From Gibbula magus (Eukaryota > Mollusca > Gastropoda > Trochida > Trochidae): DNA of 64,000 nt. The notes under the pieces were generated by a model that worked only from the letters and a program-made list of their open reading frames with translations, was not told the DNA's origin and searched no databases. The stretch lies in NCBI GenBank assembly GCA_936450465.1, contig OW388291.1:37672656-37736655 (forward strand), read 5' to 3'. The translations under genes and the position numbers were made by a program. Below, piece after piece: positions 22,319 to 32,759 of this stretch. Each line of letters opens with the position of its first letter. Position 1 is the first letter of the stretch.

Positions 22319-22998
22319 CCATATACTCTTGACCGCTTCTCATTTTTAACTCCATCAAGCCAGCAACGCCCTTAACTGAAACACCAAATTTAATTATCCT
22401 ATCATTAAAGGTTTCTGAGAAAAGCCGCCCTATTTGGAGTTACCACGAACAGAGTCTAAATACAGAATAGGAGCAATAGCTCCATATAAAATAATGGCAC
22501 CCTTTTTAATTTCGAACACCATCAAGGTATTGACAACCTTAAGCCTCACACCAAATTTAGTTGTCCGATCTCAAATGTTTTCTGAGTAAAGCTGTCCCCT
22601 TTATCTCGGGCTGATGGAGCCCAAACCTACACTGTTGGCCAAAAGAAACGCCTACTTGATTTTCCTTAACTTGAAAGATGAAATAATTTTTTAAATATAA
22701 TTAATGGTGGTCTCAACGTTATGCTGAAACAATAATTAATATGAAAGTCGATTGAAATCGTGATAACAACTGATCAAAAACTGAACAATTTTGTTGTTTC
22801 ATTTCAGCAATCTCCATTCTTTTGTGACATGACAACTTGTGAAATTTTAATATATGATGCAGAAATATTCCAACTTCATAATGCTATAATATTGCTACTC
22901 TGTTCATTATAGTGTTTACGAAATCTAATAAGATATCTGGTAGGTTTTTTCTTTTGGTCGAAAGTGTATATCCCCCTTCCACTTCAAAGCGGGAATAA
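22319..22998 (-). mobile_element. Inverted copy of the satellite-carrying element, split by an insertion
   Basis: On the minus strand this reads GAAGTGGAAGGGGGATATA, then (after the insertion at 22630-22966) GGTTTGGGCTCCATCAGC and satellite units with ACAGCTTTACTCAGAAAA-like text. It matches 20341-20998 in order. The unit boundaries are more diverged than in the plus-strand copy and the far end is lost. Confidence 0.75.
22630..22966. mobile_element. 337 bp TA-flanked MITE (Tc1/mariner type), nested insertion
   Basis: The left end is CACTGTTGGCCAAAAGAAA and the right end, reverse complemented, is CACTTTCGACCAAAAGAAA. Both are flanked by TA (22628-22629 and 22967-22968). Removing the element with one TA restores CCTATATCCCC, the sequence found in the uninterrupted copy at 20360-20368 on the other strand. 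It has no coding capacity, and it was mobilised presumably by a Tc1/mariner transposase elsewhere. Confidence 0.85.
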
Positions 22999-23564
22999 AA
23001 ATAAATACAACTTAAAGCATTATGAAAATGAGCACCTGTCTCCCACTGAGGGAAGGCTCACGAAGAGCGTTATTTTTTTATTTTAGGATTTCTGTCATAC
23101 TTCCTGTACTTTAGCAGCATAAACGATAAAATCAAAGTAGGTTTTGAATGAGTAAAATATATTAATTAAGAAGTTTTTATTGTATGATTTCAGTTAATAT
23201 CTTGCACAAAGATGTTGATATTCTGATTATAATTATGATGAGTAATTAAACTGTGCAATGGTTTGTCAATGGCTTTCAATTAATACTGTTTTTGGATCAT
23301 ATTAAAAAGGGTTCGTCTACCTGATGTATGTGCATCCAAACAACAAAGACAGAAGTAATTGTGTATATTGATCTATAAAATAAGAATAAGTCATGAAACG
23401 TCAATTCAATTCCCTGCGACCACAGAAAACAATTTTCCACATGGAGACACAGTGATGCCTCATGACAATATTCACTTTTTGTAATCCCAACTTTGACAAA
23501 CGTTTGATCAGAGCTAGAAATCAATCACTATATTTTAATATGTATTGCTTTTATAATATATTCA

Positions 23565-23860
23565 TGCATGTGCAAAACGGAAGTCCCCGTATTTTAAACA
23601 GAGCATAAAACGAAATACTGCTGTCTGAGAAACTATTATTTTTATAACAGATCAAATGAACTTGGGATGCTGAAATCACTGTTTCAAAGTGGTTTTTGGT
23701 CCACCAGCCGAAAATGGGTGTCCATTTTCAGGGTCCCCATACCCACCAACGTAACATTTTGAAAGTAATGATGCGTTCTTATTGGCTGATCTTTACAAAA
23801 AGACCAATCAACAATCAACCATTTTCTTTTGATACTATACTGAACAGCAAAGAAAACGCG
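23565..23860 (+). repeat. Dispersed repeat shared with 39580-39790 and 16195-16340
   Basis: The first half (ACGGAAGTCCCCGTATTTTA, then GGGATGCTGAAATCACTGTT) matches 39585-39770. The second half (from about 23740) matches 16195-16340. Here both halves are adjacent, so this copy is probably closest to the full element. Confidence 0.5.
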
Positions 23861-23956
23861 AGTTTTAATTATTATAGTTTCTGTTTGCATATCAGCCCAT
23901 GGTTTGTTATATCATTAGTAAATGTCAGATGACATGTTGAGCTATTGGTATTGCAG

Positions 23957-24451
23957 AGAACAGATGGTTACCATTGCAAAGTCAAAGGGTATCAGTTCGC
24001 GAATATGCATGAGCCTGGTAACATTCAAAGTACTCGTGCTGTAATCCGAGACTTGCTCTATGGTAAGGACCCAAAACTTGACTCATTCCCCAATGTTTAA
24101 AAAGTAAATGCTTGACTAAAAAAACGTGAAATTTTCGGAAGTTGGGATAGTGGCCGATTGCATGTTGAACAGTTTGCAATGTCTGTAAATGTGCTCGTGG
24201 AACACCTTGGTACCGAAAAACAATTCAATACCTTGATGTTTTACCAAAATGAGACCCATAGAACCATTCTGAATGAAATTCAAAATGACGTCATAAAGAC
24301 AGGGGTTTTGCATCAAACAACTTCATGGGAGTGTTTGCACAAGGTCCAATTGCATTTAAAAGCCCACTGGGCCCTTCATCATCTGAATAGGAATGTGGCT
24401 GTTTTCCTCTGCAGAAGTTCATTAGATCGACGTCATCTTATATTAACTTAA
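23957..24451 (+). other. Exon-like open segments, unassigned
   Basis: 23957-24062 is open in one frame (starting RTDGYHCKVKGYQF and running to AVIRDLLYG). It is preceded by TATTGGTATTGCAG and followed by GTAAGG, i.e. good splice signals. A second open stretch, 24158-24451, includes VEQFAMSVNVLVEHLGTE and ends at a stop. I recognise neither. They might be exons of one gene or remnants of a transposon. A competing open frame on the minus strand covers 24116-24316. Confidence 0.3.
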
Positions 24452-24819
24452 TTGCGATGTTGTATCAATTTTAAACTTAAAAGTAAATCATTTTGTCCAA
24501 ACCCACTCTTGAACTAACGATTTCTTCACTCTATCGTTGTTTGAACAGGCGTAAAAGTAAAACGTTCATACCATGGAGATTGTAATACTACTTTACAAAA
24601 CATAAACTCATTAAAGACATTCGAGATCCTCTTTGTCAGGTGGCAATATTTTGTTACTGACCAAATTGGTTGCGTTTCTTTTGACGTTAGCTTTGTCGTT
24701 AGCATTAAAGCAGAAGCTGGTTCTTCATATTCTTTATTGAAAAGTAAAACGAACTGTATTGACCATCAAAATATCTGCTGTCACATACGGTATTTGAAGA
24801 GCAGGAGGAACAGTTCAGT

Positions 24820-26029
24820 TTTAAAGGTCCATTGAAATGCCCCATATTCAATTTCGGAATTCATTAAAAGGGGATTCCAAATAGACGACTTTATGTTTCT
24901 GAAATCGCCCTATGCATTACTAATATACGACTTTTTTTTATATACACCATTTGTTCACACAAACGATTAACTGAAGTCACTGTAGCGTATCTGCCGGGAA
25001 TGACGTCACTCCCAGCGCTTGGATATCCGCGTCCATGATATTTCAACGTGTTTTAGCACCTTTATAACTGTCGATTTAATATACTACTATTCATCAAAAC
25101 AACTCAAGTATTCGATTTATCGAATCCTTAAATATTTAACTGGGTAATTTCGCAAATGAAAATTTTCCTTTTAGCAATGCCTAAGTTTAGATATGCAGTT
25201 AGAGCTGTTGTGGCCCCAATACGAATTGAACTGGGTAGTATGAAAATGTACATGTTAATGAAAGGAAACGTTTAATTTTACTGGCTGTGTCAATGACAAG
25301 TTACATGTACTGTTTCACTGTGATGTTTACACCGACATAAGAATTCGATTTTGAAAAAAAAATTCTATGTCAAAGTGTAGACCCGTTCTATTATTTTGCC
25401 AAAGTGCACGTGTCAGTGCGCTCGCTAGGCTTAATTTAGGGTATTCTCACATCGGGTTATAAACGTTGTCTTAAGGAGGTTCCACACACTAAGAAAAATT
25501 CACTACAAATTCATGAACATTGGTCATAAGATTGAATACTGGCACTTACAAAGAAACTGAAAAAAGGTACCTCACCATTGAAACTGTTCTATTAGGTGGC
25601 ACTACAAGCTGATGGGGACCCCATGATTTTCATACTTTTCGTCTCGTCCTTAGACAATAAGAAATTTTCAAAATATGCAATATTTGTTTCCTATTTTGAT
25701 CTTAATTTAAAGAGTAACAATTGTGAAGACAGTAACAATGAAAAAAAGGCTTTCCATGTTGATTAACATTGTTTAAAAACCAAAAATATACACGTGTGAA
25801 GCAATTTTCTCATTTTTTTAGGAATTCTAGGTGGGAAAAGATGTTATTAATTTCAAAACCCACTACAGTGACCCCAAAATTTACAGAACCATAGAATTTA
25901 ATATATCAATATAATGAGAGAAAAAAGGGAGGTCACTATTCTATATTTTATAATATTTTAAAAAGAAACCTAAGATTATGTCACAGTTTACCACAGGGAG
26001 ATACCTCCAAAGCTTGACGGAGTACTACT
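24820..26029. other. No gene seen
   Basis: Contains AAAGGTCCATTGAAATGCCC at 24823 and AAGGAGGTTCCACACACTA at 25475, phrases that look like MITE starts but lack convincing partners. A TGACGTCA lies at 25002-25009. Confidence 0.35.
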
Positions 26030-26306
26030 GAATGAATGAATGAATGAATGAATGTCTTTATTTCCTCCACATAAGCGAAGATCACATGAGCATATTTCCA
26101 TGGTCATACACACAAATAATTACCACAATTTACAACACAAAATATATCAGAAACTGTACGTTAGAGATGATTTCAATTTAGACAGACACACAGCAAAATC
26201 CAATATAATATTCTTTCTTGTTGGTGTGGTTATCCGAGTTATCATATTTGCTCCGCTAAATAAAACTATAACATCATCATCATCATCAATCATTCAATTC
26301 GAATAA
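26030..26306 (-). repeat. Possible LINE 3' untranslated end with (ATTC)n tail
   Basis: A clean AATG run (26030-26054) is followed by TCTTTATTTCCTCCACATAA. On the minus strand this is an A/T-rich 3' end terminating in a tetranucleotide repeat, as in CR1/RTE-type LINEs and as at 51521. No coding part is identifiable. Confidence 0.4.
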
Positions 26307-28159
26307 ACTGTCCAATATCTAGTGTATCAATCAGTTTATTGAACAACTTGTATCGCTGAATGGATCAAATATAGTACTCACAGTGCATAATGATATTACA
26401 CTTTATACATTCTCATGATCCTATTCCTGTTAGTGTATGTTTTAAATTCCAAAAATACATGTATGGCACTATTACTGAAAATGGACACAGAAGGTACAGC
26501 TGCTGAACAAAAGTGTGTTACATTGCTGCGTTTACATGACGTTTGTGACTTAATACACAAATAACAAGTTTATAAATGGTTGTATTGTAGCACTATTTGG
26601 TATCAAAAGAAAGTGCATCCACTCAGAAATATTAATATCTTTTGTTTTTCTCAGGACCTGTATTGGTTTAGACATGAATTCCTGGAAACTGCGACAGGTA
26701 TCTTTTAGACAAAATACCAATATGTATTTACCGACTTTCAAAGCTCCTGGCTTGAAGTAGGCAATTCCTTAGCAGTTGCGTTACCAATAATGTCCCAGAG
26801 AGTCCAAATAGGGTTACTGTTTTGGGAATGCCAAGGGTATTCCAATTATGGTATGTTCAGAACAGCCCAAAATGAACGACCACTCTTAGAAAATTGAGCA
26901 ATGGAAATTTTATTTTGCAGAAATCTGATTTTTTAATCAGAAATACAAGACATTCTTATTATGTTTTAAGTCGTTAATGATGCAATTCTGATATTTCTTG
27001 GAATTACAGAATACCAACCATCGTTTAAGATTCCAACAGCAATCTTCTGACAATATCCCCAAAAATGGACTTGGGAGTTGGTGTTTTACAGTCACCTCTG
27101 GGCAATAACTTCTGTATCTCTTACTTTGAAAACGCCTTACTTACATCTTACAAATATTACTAAAACATGCGAAAATAGATTTGTCAGCGAAAGGAACATG
27201 GTTCCAATTTGGCCCCCAGTAAATTATGCGTGCTCTTCTCCAATTTCTTCTTAGTTTTCTCTCCAGTCATTCGAAATGAGTTTTCTGCACGAGGACCTAG
27301 CATTTAAACCCAAATTGTTGAACATGCCCGAAGATAGTCATGTGGCTGATTAAAAAATAAACCCTTTTCTGCACAATACCCCTCAGAATGTTAGGAGACT
27401 CTGTTCCCATACACTGATTTCGTGTCAATCACACTTCTCAATTAGTTGTGTTTCGTTGTCTGCAAGATATTCCTGCAGGTATAACATGTTCTGTAGCATG
27501 AAATTTCTAAATCAACTTCTTCACACCATGGTTTTTGACCCTGCACATGTATATTTTGGTCATTACCTTTGAACTGGTATCCATTCCATTCCGGTATGCC
27601 TGACGGTTGGAATCCAGGTTATTTCACTAAAAGTCGTATTTCGTCACTTTAACATATTCACTGCATGATATATTTTTGTTACCAGTTATCTGAGACAATT
27701 ATGCCAATGAAAGCAGATAATTTGTTTATTTGCAATATAAATTATTAGAGATAACGGGCAACAAGTTTTGAAACATTTTCCAGAACCTGTGTAAATTTTT
27801 TAAAGTTCACATTGGATTAAATTTTAAAGTTGATATGCAAAACAAGAATGAACTCACCGCGACGAACTGATGATACCTGCAGTGTTTATATTTGCAACTT
27901 TAGCACTAATTTCAGTGCAACCAGAATCTTACTTAATATTTTAATAATATCAACAAATTCCTAACTTCATTTGCATTTACAAGGATTTGACTACCTAATT
28001 ATGAGAAGAAAACACTACGTTTATAAGTTTTGTGGAAAATAATGAAAAAAATGTTACGAGTGTTGTGAATGTAACAAACTTTTGTTCAGCAGCTGTACAA
28101 GGCTATGCACCTCTCAATCTGACAACTTAGAATGTGCAAACACAAGGTGTGTTGAACTC
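26307..28159. other. No gene seen
   Basis: AT-rich sequence with no coding text I can assign and no inverted-repeat ends. Confidence 0.35.
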
Positions 28160-28227
28160 CTTTAACAATCAAATGCAAGACTAGTGTATATTGTCTCGAG
28201 TGTATGCTCATGTGATTCCGATATATA

Positions 28228-29027
28228 CACCTGGAAAAAAGTATTGCAACACCGACATCAAAGTTACATAAACATATAATACAATGTTATACAAAAGAGT
28301 TAGTCGATAGTACTGATAACACGATGATTTAGCAGCTATAAAGTGAGACTGAATATTTTATGTTTTTAAATAAACTGGTATGGCTCTCCAACAAGTCCAG
28401 TGCTGTTATCCTGGAATATGAAAGTCGATAGTTTCTGTTATAATGTTTTTAATTCAATTCCTTTTAATGCAAAGATGACATTTTTAGTAAGTGGCTTTTG
28501 GGAGCAGTCAATAGTTAAAGCAGTATGAACGTTCAAAGATACAATATTTTGAAATTCAATAAAGGTTAAACAAATGATCTATGGCCAGTATTGAATGTAT
28601 GACTGTATGGAATGTCTCTCCACAGGAAGATGGATTGCCTTTCAATTAGATTTTAGACTCTTTGCCAATCAAACTGACAAAATTGTTGGTAAAACTTCAA
28701 CCATCGATAAGATAAGTTCCTTATTTATCGTGATAACAAAATGCTTTATGGATGAATGTAAACTTCACAAAAAGAATGTTGATTTCCAGAACTGAAACTT
28801 TGAATTCAAGAACAATTATAGTTCATTTCTATGGAAATTCAGTACCATTGGAATGTTATCAATAAAACCCTATATTGTTTCAAGAATTGATTTTTAACTT
28901 ACAAAATAGTCACTACATAAACATTCTTCAAATTACGATTGATTCATTTAGTTATTTGAAGCTATATTTTTCCAAGCACCTCATCTTAGTCTCTAAATCA
29001 AGGTGTTGCAATACTTTTTTCCAGGTG
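28228..29027. mobile_element. 800 bp element with 26 bp perfect TIRs and TA flanks
   Basis: The left end CACCTGGAAAAAAGTATTGC(AACACC) is identical, reverse complemented, to the right end at 29002-29027. TA is present on both sides (28226-28227, 29028-29029). This is the signature of a Tc1/mariner-type insertion. The inside has only short open frames (e.g. 28595-28795) without transposase motifs, so it is non-autonomous. The flanking host sequence recurs uninterrupted at about 47479-47575. Confidence 0.88.
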
Positions 29028-29094
29028 TATATAATGTACATAAAGATAACATTCTGTCATTCTTTACAAAATGTATTACAGTTTAACTTTTAAA

Positions 29095-29289
29095 ATGGGC
29101 TCTGTGTGTTCCAAAAATGAAGTTCATGAGATTCATGAAATATCTCATCAACAACTTATTTCGGGAGAGTGGTCAAAGTACCAGGGTGACAATGGACATG
29201 GCGTCAAGGTCACCGAGGACAATTGGTTCCTGCATAATCACTCATTCCAGAAGAAGAATTCCAAAATTGAAGAGAAAGATGTCGGATAA
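29095..29289 (+). CDS. Small open frame with MGxxCS acylation-type start
   Basis: An ATG at 29095 starts MGSVCSKNE and runs 64 residues to a stop at 29289. MG-x-x-C-S is the pattern of dual N-myristoylated and palmitoylated proteins. The remainder (HQQLISGEWSKYQGDNGHG) is hydrophilic and unfamiliar. It begins 68 bp after the TIR element, and the DNA holds repeat-like AAGGTCA and ATGAGATTCATGAAAT phrases. Chance is therefore a serious alternative and it may not be expressed. Confidence 0.2.
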   Translation: MGSVCSKNEVHEIHEISHQQLISGEWSKYQGDNGHGVKVTEDNWFLHNHSFQKKNSKIEEKDVG

Positions 29290-29299
29290 CTGCGATTCA

Positions 29300-31255
29300 T
29301 GAGATATATCATAAACAAAAGTTTGAAAATCTGCCAAAGTGTTCTTAAATGTAACGTCATGGTCAACAAGGTCGACTGTGGAATTCCCCAATGTAGATAT
29401 GAAGATAATGGGTGTTTGGTTTAATTACATAACAAAAAGTTAAGGATGTACGGTCGCCGCTGATTATACAACATACATGTGTAGTTCCGTTTGTTTAGAG
29501 ACCTATGGATGTCTTGAAAGAGACTTTCCAGAGAAGACTTTGACACCATCGACTATTTGGATCTGGCAGTAAACAATGTGTATCTGAGGAGTTCGATAAG
29601 ATGATGGTTCGTGTTATTTGATTTCAACTTGGACCCCTTGGCTTTACTTCACCGCTTGTAAACATATACTAATTTATTTATGATAACATATTTACACAAA
29701 CACCGATTTTACACTTATTATATCCGTTTGAAACATAAAACGGGCAGTTGAATCGTGGTTACACTAAGCTGATTACCAACAACTGTCAATCGTGTCCCTT
29801 CTCTATCATTAAGCATCGACTGTTCCTGCTCATTAGTGGAAATGATTGAGGTTAACTTAATAAGACAGGCGTTTGTTAGAAACATCAACATTTATAAAAC
29901 CTATATAAGTGCTTTTATAGAAATCGAAAGCTGTAATTGTAAAATCGAACCGAATCATTTTAGACTACAAATAAACGAGAAAGATAGCTGTTATTTTTTT
30001 TTTAAATAGGAAACATCCATTATATCCACGAGTTGACGTATGGTAACTTTAAGTAGGTATAGTAATCGGTCCCAGTCTCTGTGACCAATGACAATACAAA
30101 CATACAGCTGTTTCGCATAACATTCGACAATAAAGATCCAATGTACACTTTCAGTAATTGTAAGTCATTGGATCCGAGTCGTTTAAAGCCGTACACTTAC
30201 TATCTCCATCTCATGAAACTCATGTTATCCCAGATCCAGACAGTCTGATCACCTGTAGTTTACTGCCGTTAATCCACTCCTTTCCGATTGTCTGACTTTT
30301 CTCTTCTAAGCGTCTGTCTCAGAGAAAATAGTCCCTCTGAAGATACCAAATACCTTCCATTTATCTGCTATTAATGATCGACGTCCAATCATTAGTAATG
30401 TAATAGTGGCTTTGGTAAAGTAGATTGCTTTACATGATAACTGTCCAGTGAACGAGCTTGATACCTTCTTGTGATATCCTCATAGTTTTCATTATTAATG
30501 CGTCACTTTAGTTGCGTCGAATATTATGAAACGTTAACGTCATGTATTTGGTAGGGTTGTACAATGCTTAAATATATTTATTAGGAGAATGGGGGATTCA
30601 TTTGAAACATCGATTAGAAGACCTCGTTGTTGTCTTTTACTTTAATAACAACGATTGCTTTATAGGAAAAGATTAATAAATAATATGTACGAATGTCTAT
30701 ATTGATGTATGTTCTATAAAACTAATAATTATTAAGTCGTTCTCGTCGTGTATTGTCAATGTTGAAATGTAGTTTTTTTTATAATTTAAGGTTTGCTATA
30801 TTTACCTCATAAAGATAGCCGTATTTAAGGGCCATTCAGTATGTTTAGAGAAATGCACGAAATCTTAAAAAACATATATATCATTAAAATTATACACGTC
30901 ATTTTTCGCAGATCCCAAATATGCGGAGTTTTCCAGTCTATAGATCGAGTCTATTTTTTTTAAGACCAAAAGCATTGTGACCGACTCGTACACCAAAACA
31001 AACAAACTTTATTAGTACGCATAGGAATGGAGAAAATATGTTTTACTTTTATCTATGTATCACGTGATTCAGTAATGTAAACAACCAGGCAAGCACTCAC
31101 CTCAGTTGGTTTCGACAAATTCATTATTTAAAAGAAATCAGACGCATAATACTTATCTGCAGTAGTTTAAATGAATTAATTGGTGACTCTGGTTATATTT
31201 TAGTTAAAATATCTTTGTTTAATGAAGACAGGGGTAAGAAATGAAATGAACATCC
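29300..31255. other. No gene seen
   Basis: Sequence of normal AT content with no assignable coding text. The run TTTTTTTTTAAATAGG near 29995 is the only simple repeat. Confidence 0.35.
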
Positions 31256-31400
31256 CTTAGAAAGGGAGCAGGGCCTTACAAATCCTATCGGGAAGGCCTT
31301 ACACAGGATAATACCTCGCTTGGAGGGCTTTGTATAGTATAATACCATTCCAGCAGGGTATTATACAGTAGAAGGCCTGCTAAATGGAATTTATTTAGTG
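31256..31400. repeat. Cluster of AGGCCTT-containing hairpins
   Basis: GTATAGTATAATACC pairs with GGGTATTATACAGTA across a short loop, and AAGGCCTTAC / GTAGAAGGCCTG elements flank it. It looks like a collapsed foldback. Confidence 0.45.
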
Positions 31401-31470
31401 CAAGGAATCCAAAGTCCTGTTGAGTAAGATAATATATCTACAAAATTGCCAAGTTTAAAATTTCAAAGCA

Positions 31471-31545
31471 GACAATGTGGGAATCGAACACGCAACCTTT
31501 CGCTTTGTAGCCCAAGACCTTAACACTAGACTACAGGGGATTTGT
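31471..31545 (-). repeat. tRNA-like sequence (degenerate; SINE head or pseudo-tRNA)
   Basis: Read on the minus strand it has an A-box-like CCTGTAGTCTAGTGTTAAGG and, 40 bp later, a B-box GTGTTCGATTCCCAC. The anticodon stem and T stem contain mismatches and the acceptor stem does not pair, so it is not a working tRNA gene. Confidence 0.45.
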
Positions 31546-31687
31546 GACGAAGAAGGGTTTATGTTGGTCCCTACTTTGCTGTCCGAAAGTTCGATGATAT
31601 TTTATGTGCGCTTTATTTGACTTGGATCACCTGCAATGCAGTTAAAAACATTTAGACAATTTCACCCACACATTAGTCTTATTTTCG

Positions 31688-31822
31688 GTATATAAAATAG
31701 ATAACACCCTCATCCTCGGGCGTTCTAGCAAAGAGAGGCCTTTGCCTACGGGAAGACCCTCGAGTAAAGGCCTCTCTTTGCTAGAACGCCCTCGCATTCA
31801 GGTGTTATCCATTACATACACA
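31688..31822. repeat. Inverted repeat with ~45 bp strong arms
   Basis: GGCGTTCTAGCAAAGAGAGG (31720-31739) is exactly mirrored by CCTCTCTTTGCTAGAACGCC (31771-31790). Pairing goes on outward through GATAACACC / GGTGTTATC to about 31688 and 31822, with a bulge. The loop is about 20 bp. Probably a foldback MITE. Confidence 0.75.
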
Positions 31823-32533
31823 TTGGATTGACAGCCGAAAATCCATTTTAGCTCATCAGGTTTCTTTGACCGTCTCTCCAGCCTTCCGTAAACTATTCGC
31901 TTTTTCGACTTCTTCTCAAGTGCCACTAGCTCTAGGCTCTAGAGAGCTGAAATCTTGTGGACGGACTCCCGATCGGTATTATAAATTGTTGATTTGGTGA
32001 TCATATGGTCCCAAATAAGAGCCACAGGGGCAACTCCCTAAAACTTATCTTCTTTCACAGAACGAAAAACCCTAGAAAGCTGTAATCTAAAAAGATGTCA
32101 ATGTCGATTTGAAAGTTGAGATTTGTTAACCCTCTGACAAATTATTTGGAAAATATGAATTTTCAACCTTATATATTATATATTTATCATTTAAAGCCGT
32201 AAAACTACAGAGCCAATGGCTCTAATTTCAAAAGTTAGATGAATGTAGACATAACACTTTCAGTAAAGGCATATATATCTGTTTAATATTGAATGACAAG
32301 GACGTATAAGTGGTCAACACAGTGTGTAACGTCGACGTCTTTCAACCTGAGACTCATCAAGTATTTATTTCACCACGATATTGACCCTGTCAAGATTTCG
32401 GAGGTGTATCTTTCTAAATGAGTAATTTTTGTTCATAAATCAAATCAAATTGATAACATGTCACCTTTTATGATCCTGTGGTATTGATTGTAATTATAAC
32501 CTGTGATAACTTGGCGGAGCTGGAATGCTAGAG

Positions 32534-32719
32534 TCACACTGTGGAGAAGCCAATCAGTAACATGGTAACGAACAAGATTATAGCTCCTGCGATATACATG
32601 TAGGGGGAGATTTTACTGATTATTTGTGAGTAAAGTGCAACCTTTCCATTAATAGATTCATCGATCATGACAGGTGTTCGGGTCATTATAACAACGTAGT
32701 TTTCCCTGTGTAATCTCAA
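32534..32719 (-). other. Possible last exon with a membrane segment
   Basis: On the minus strand, TATTTTTGAGATTACACAG could be a splice acceptor. It is followed by ENYVVIMTRTPVMIDESING, KVALYSQIISKISP, then a clear hydrophobic span YMYIAGAIILFVTMLLIGFS and a stop two codons later. The arrangement (P-x-x-x-x-E, ~20 polar residues, terminal membrane helix, short tail) loosely recalls the C-terminus of CD36-type scavenger receptors, but I could not find the preceding exons. The identification is speculative. Confidence 0.25.
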
Positions 32720-32759
32720 AAATACATATTTTTATATTACCTTATTCTGGATATTTATT

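Noticed and set aside
25475..26015. AAGGAGGTTCC ... GGAGATACCTCC as a TIR element
   Set aside because: Only a few bases mirror each other; similarity stops after about 8 bp.
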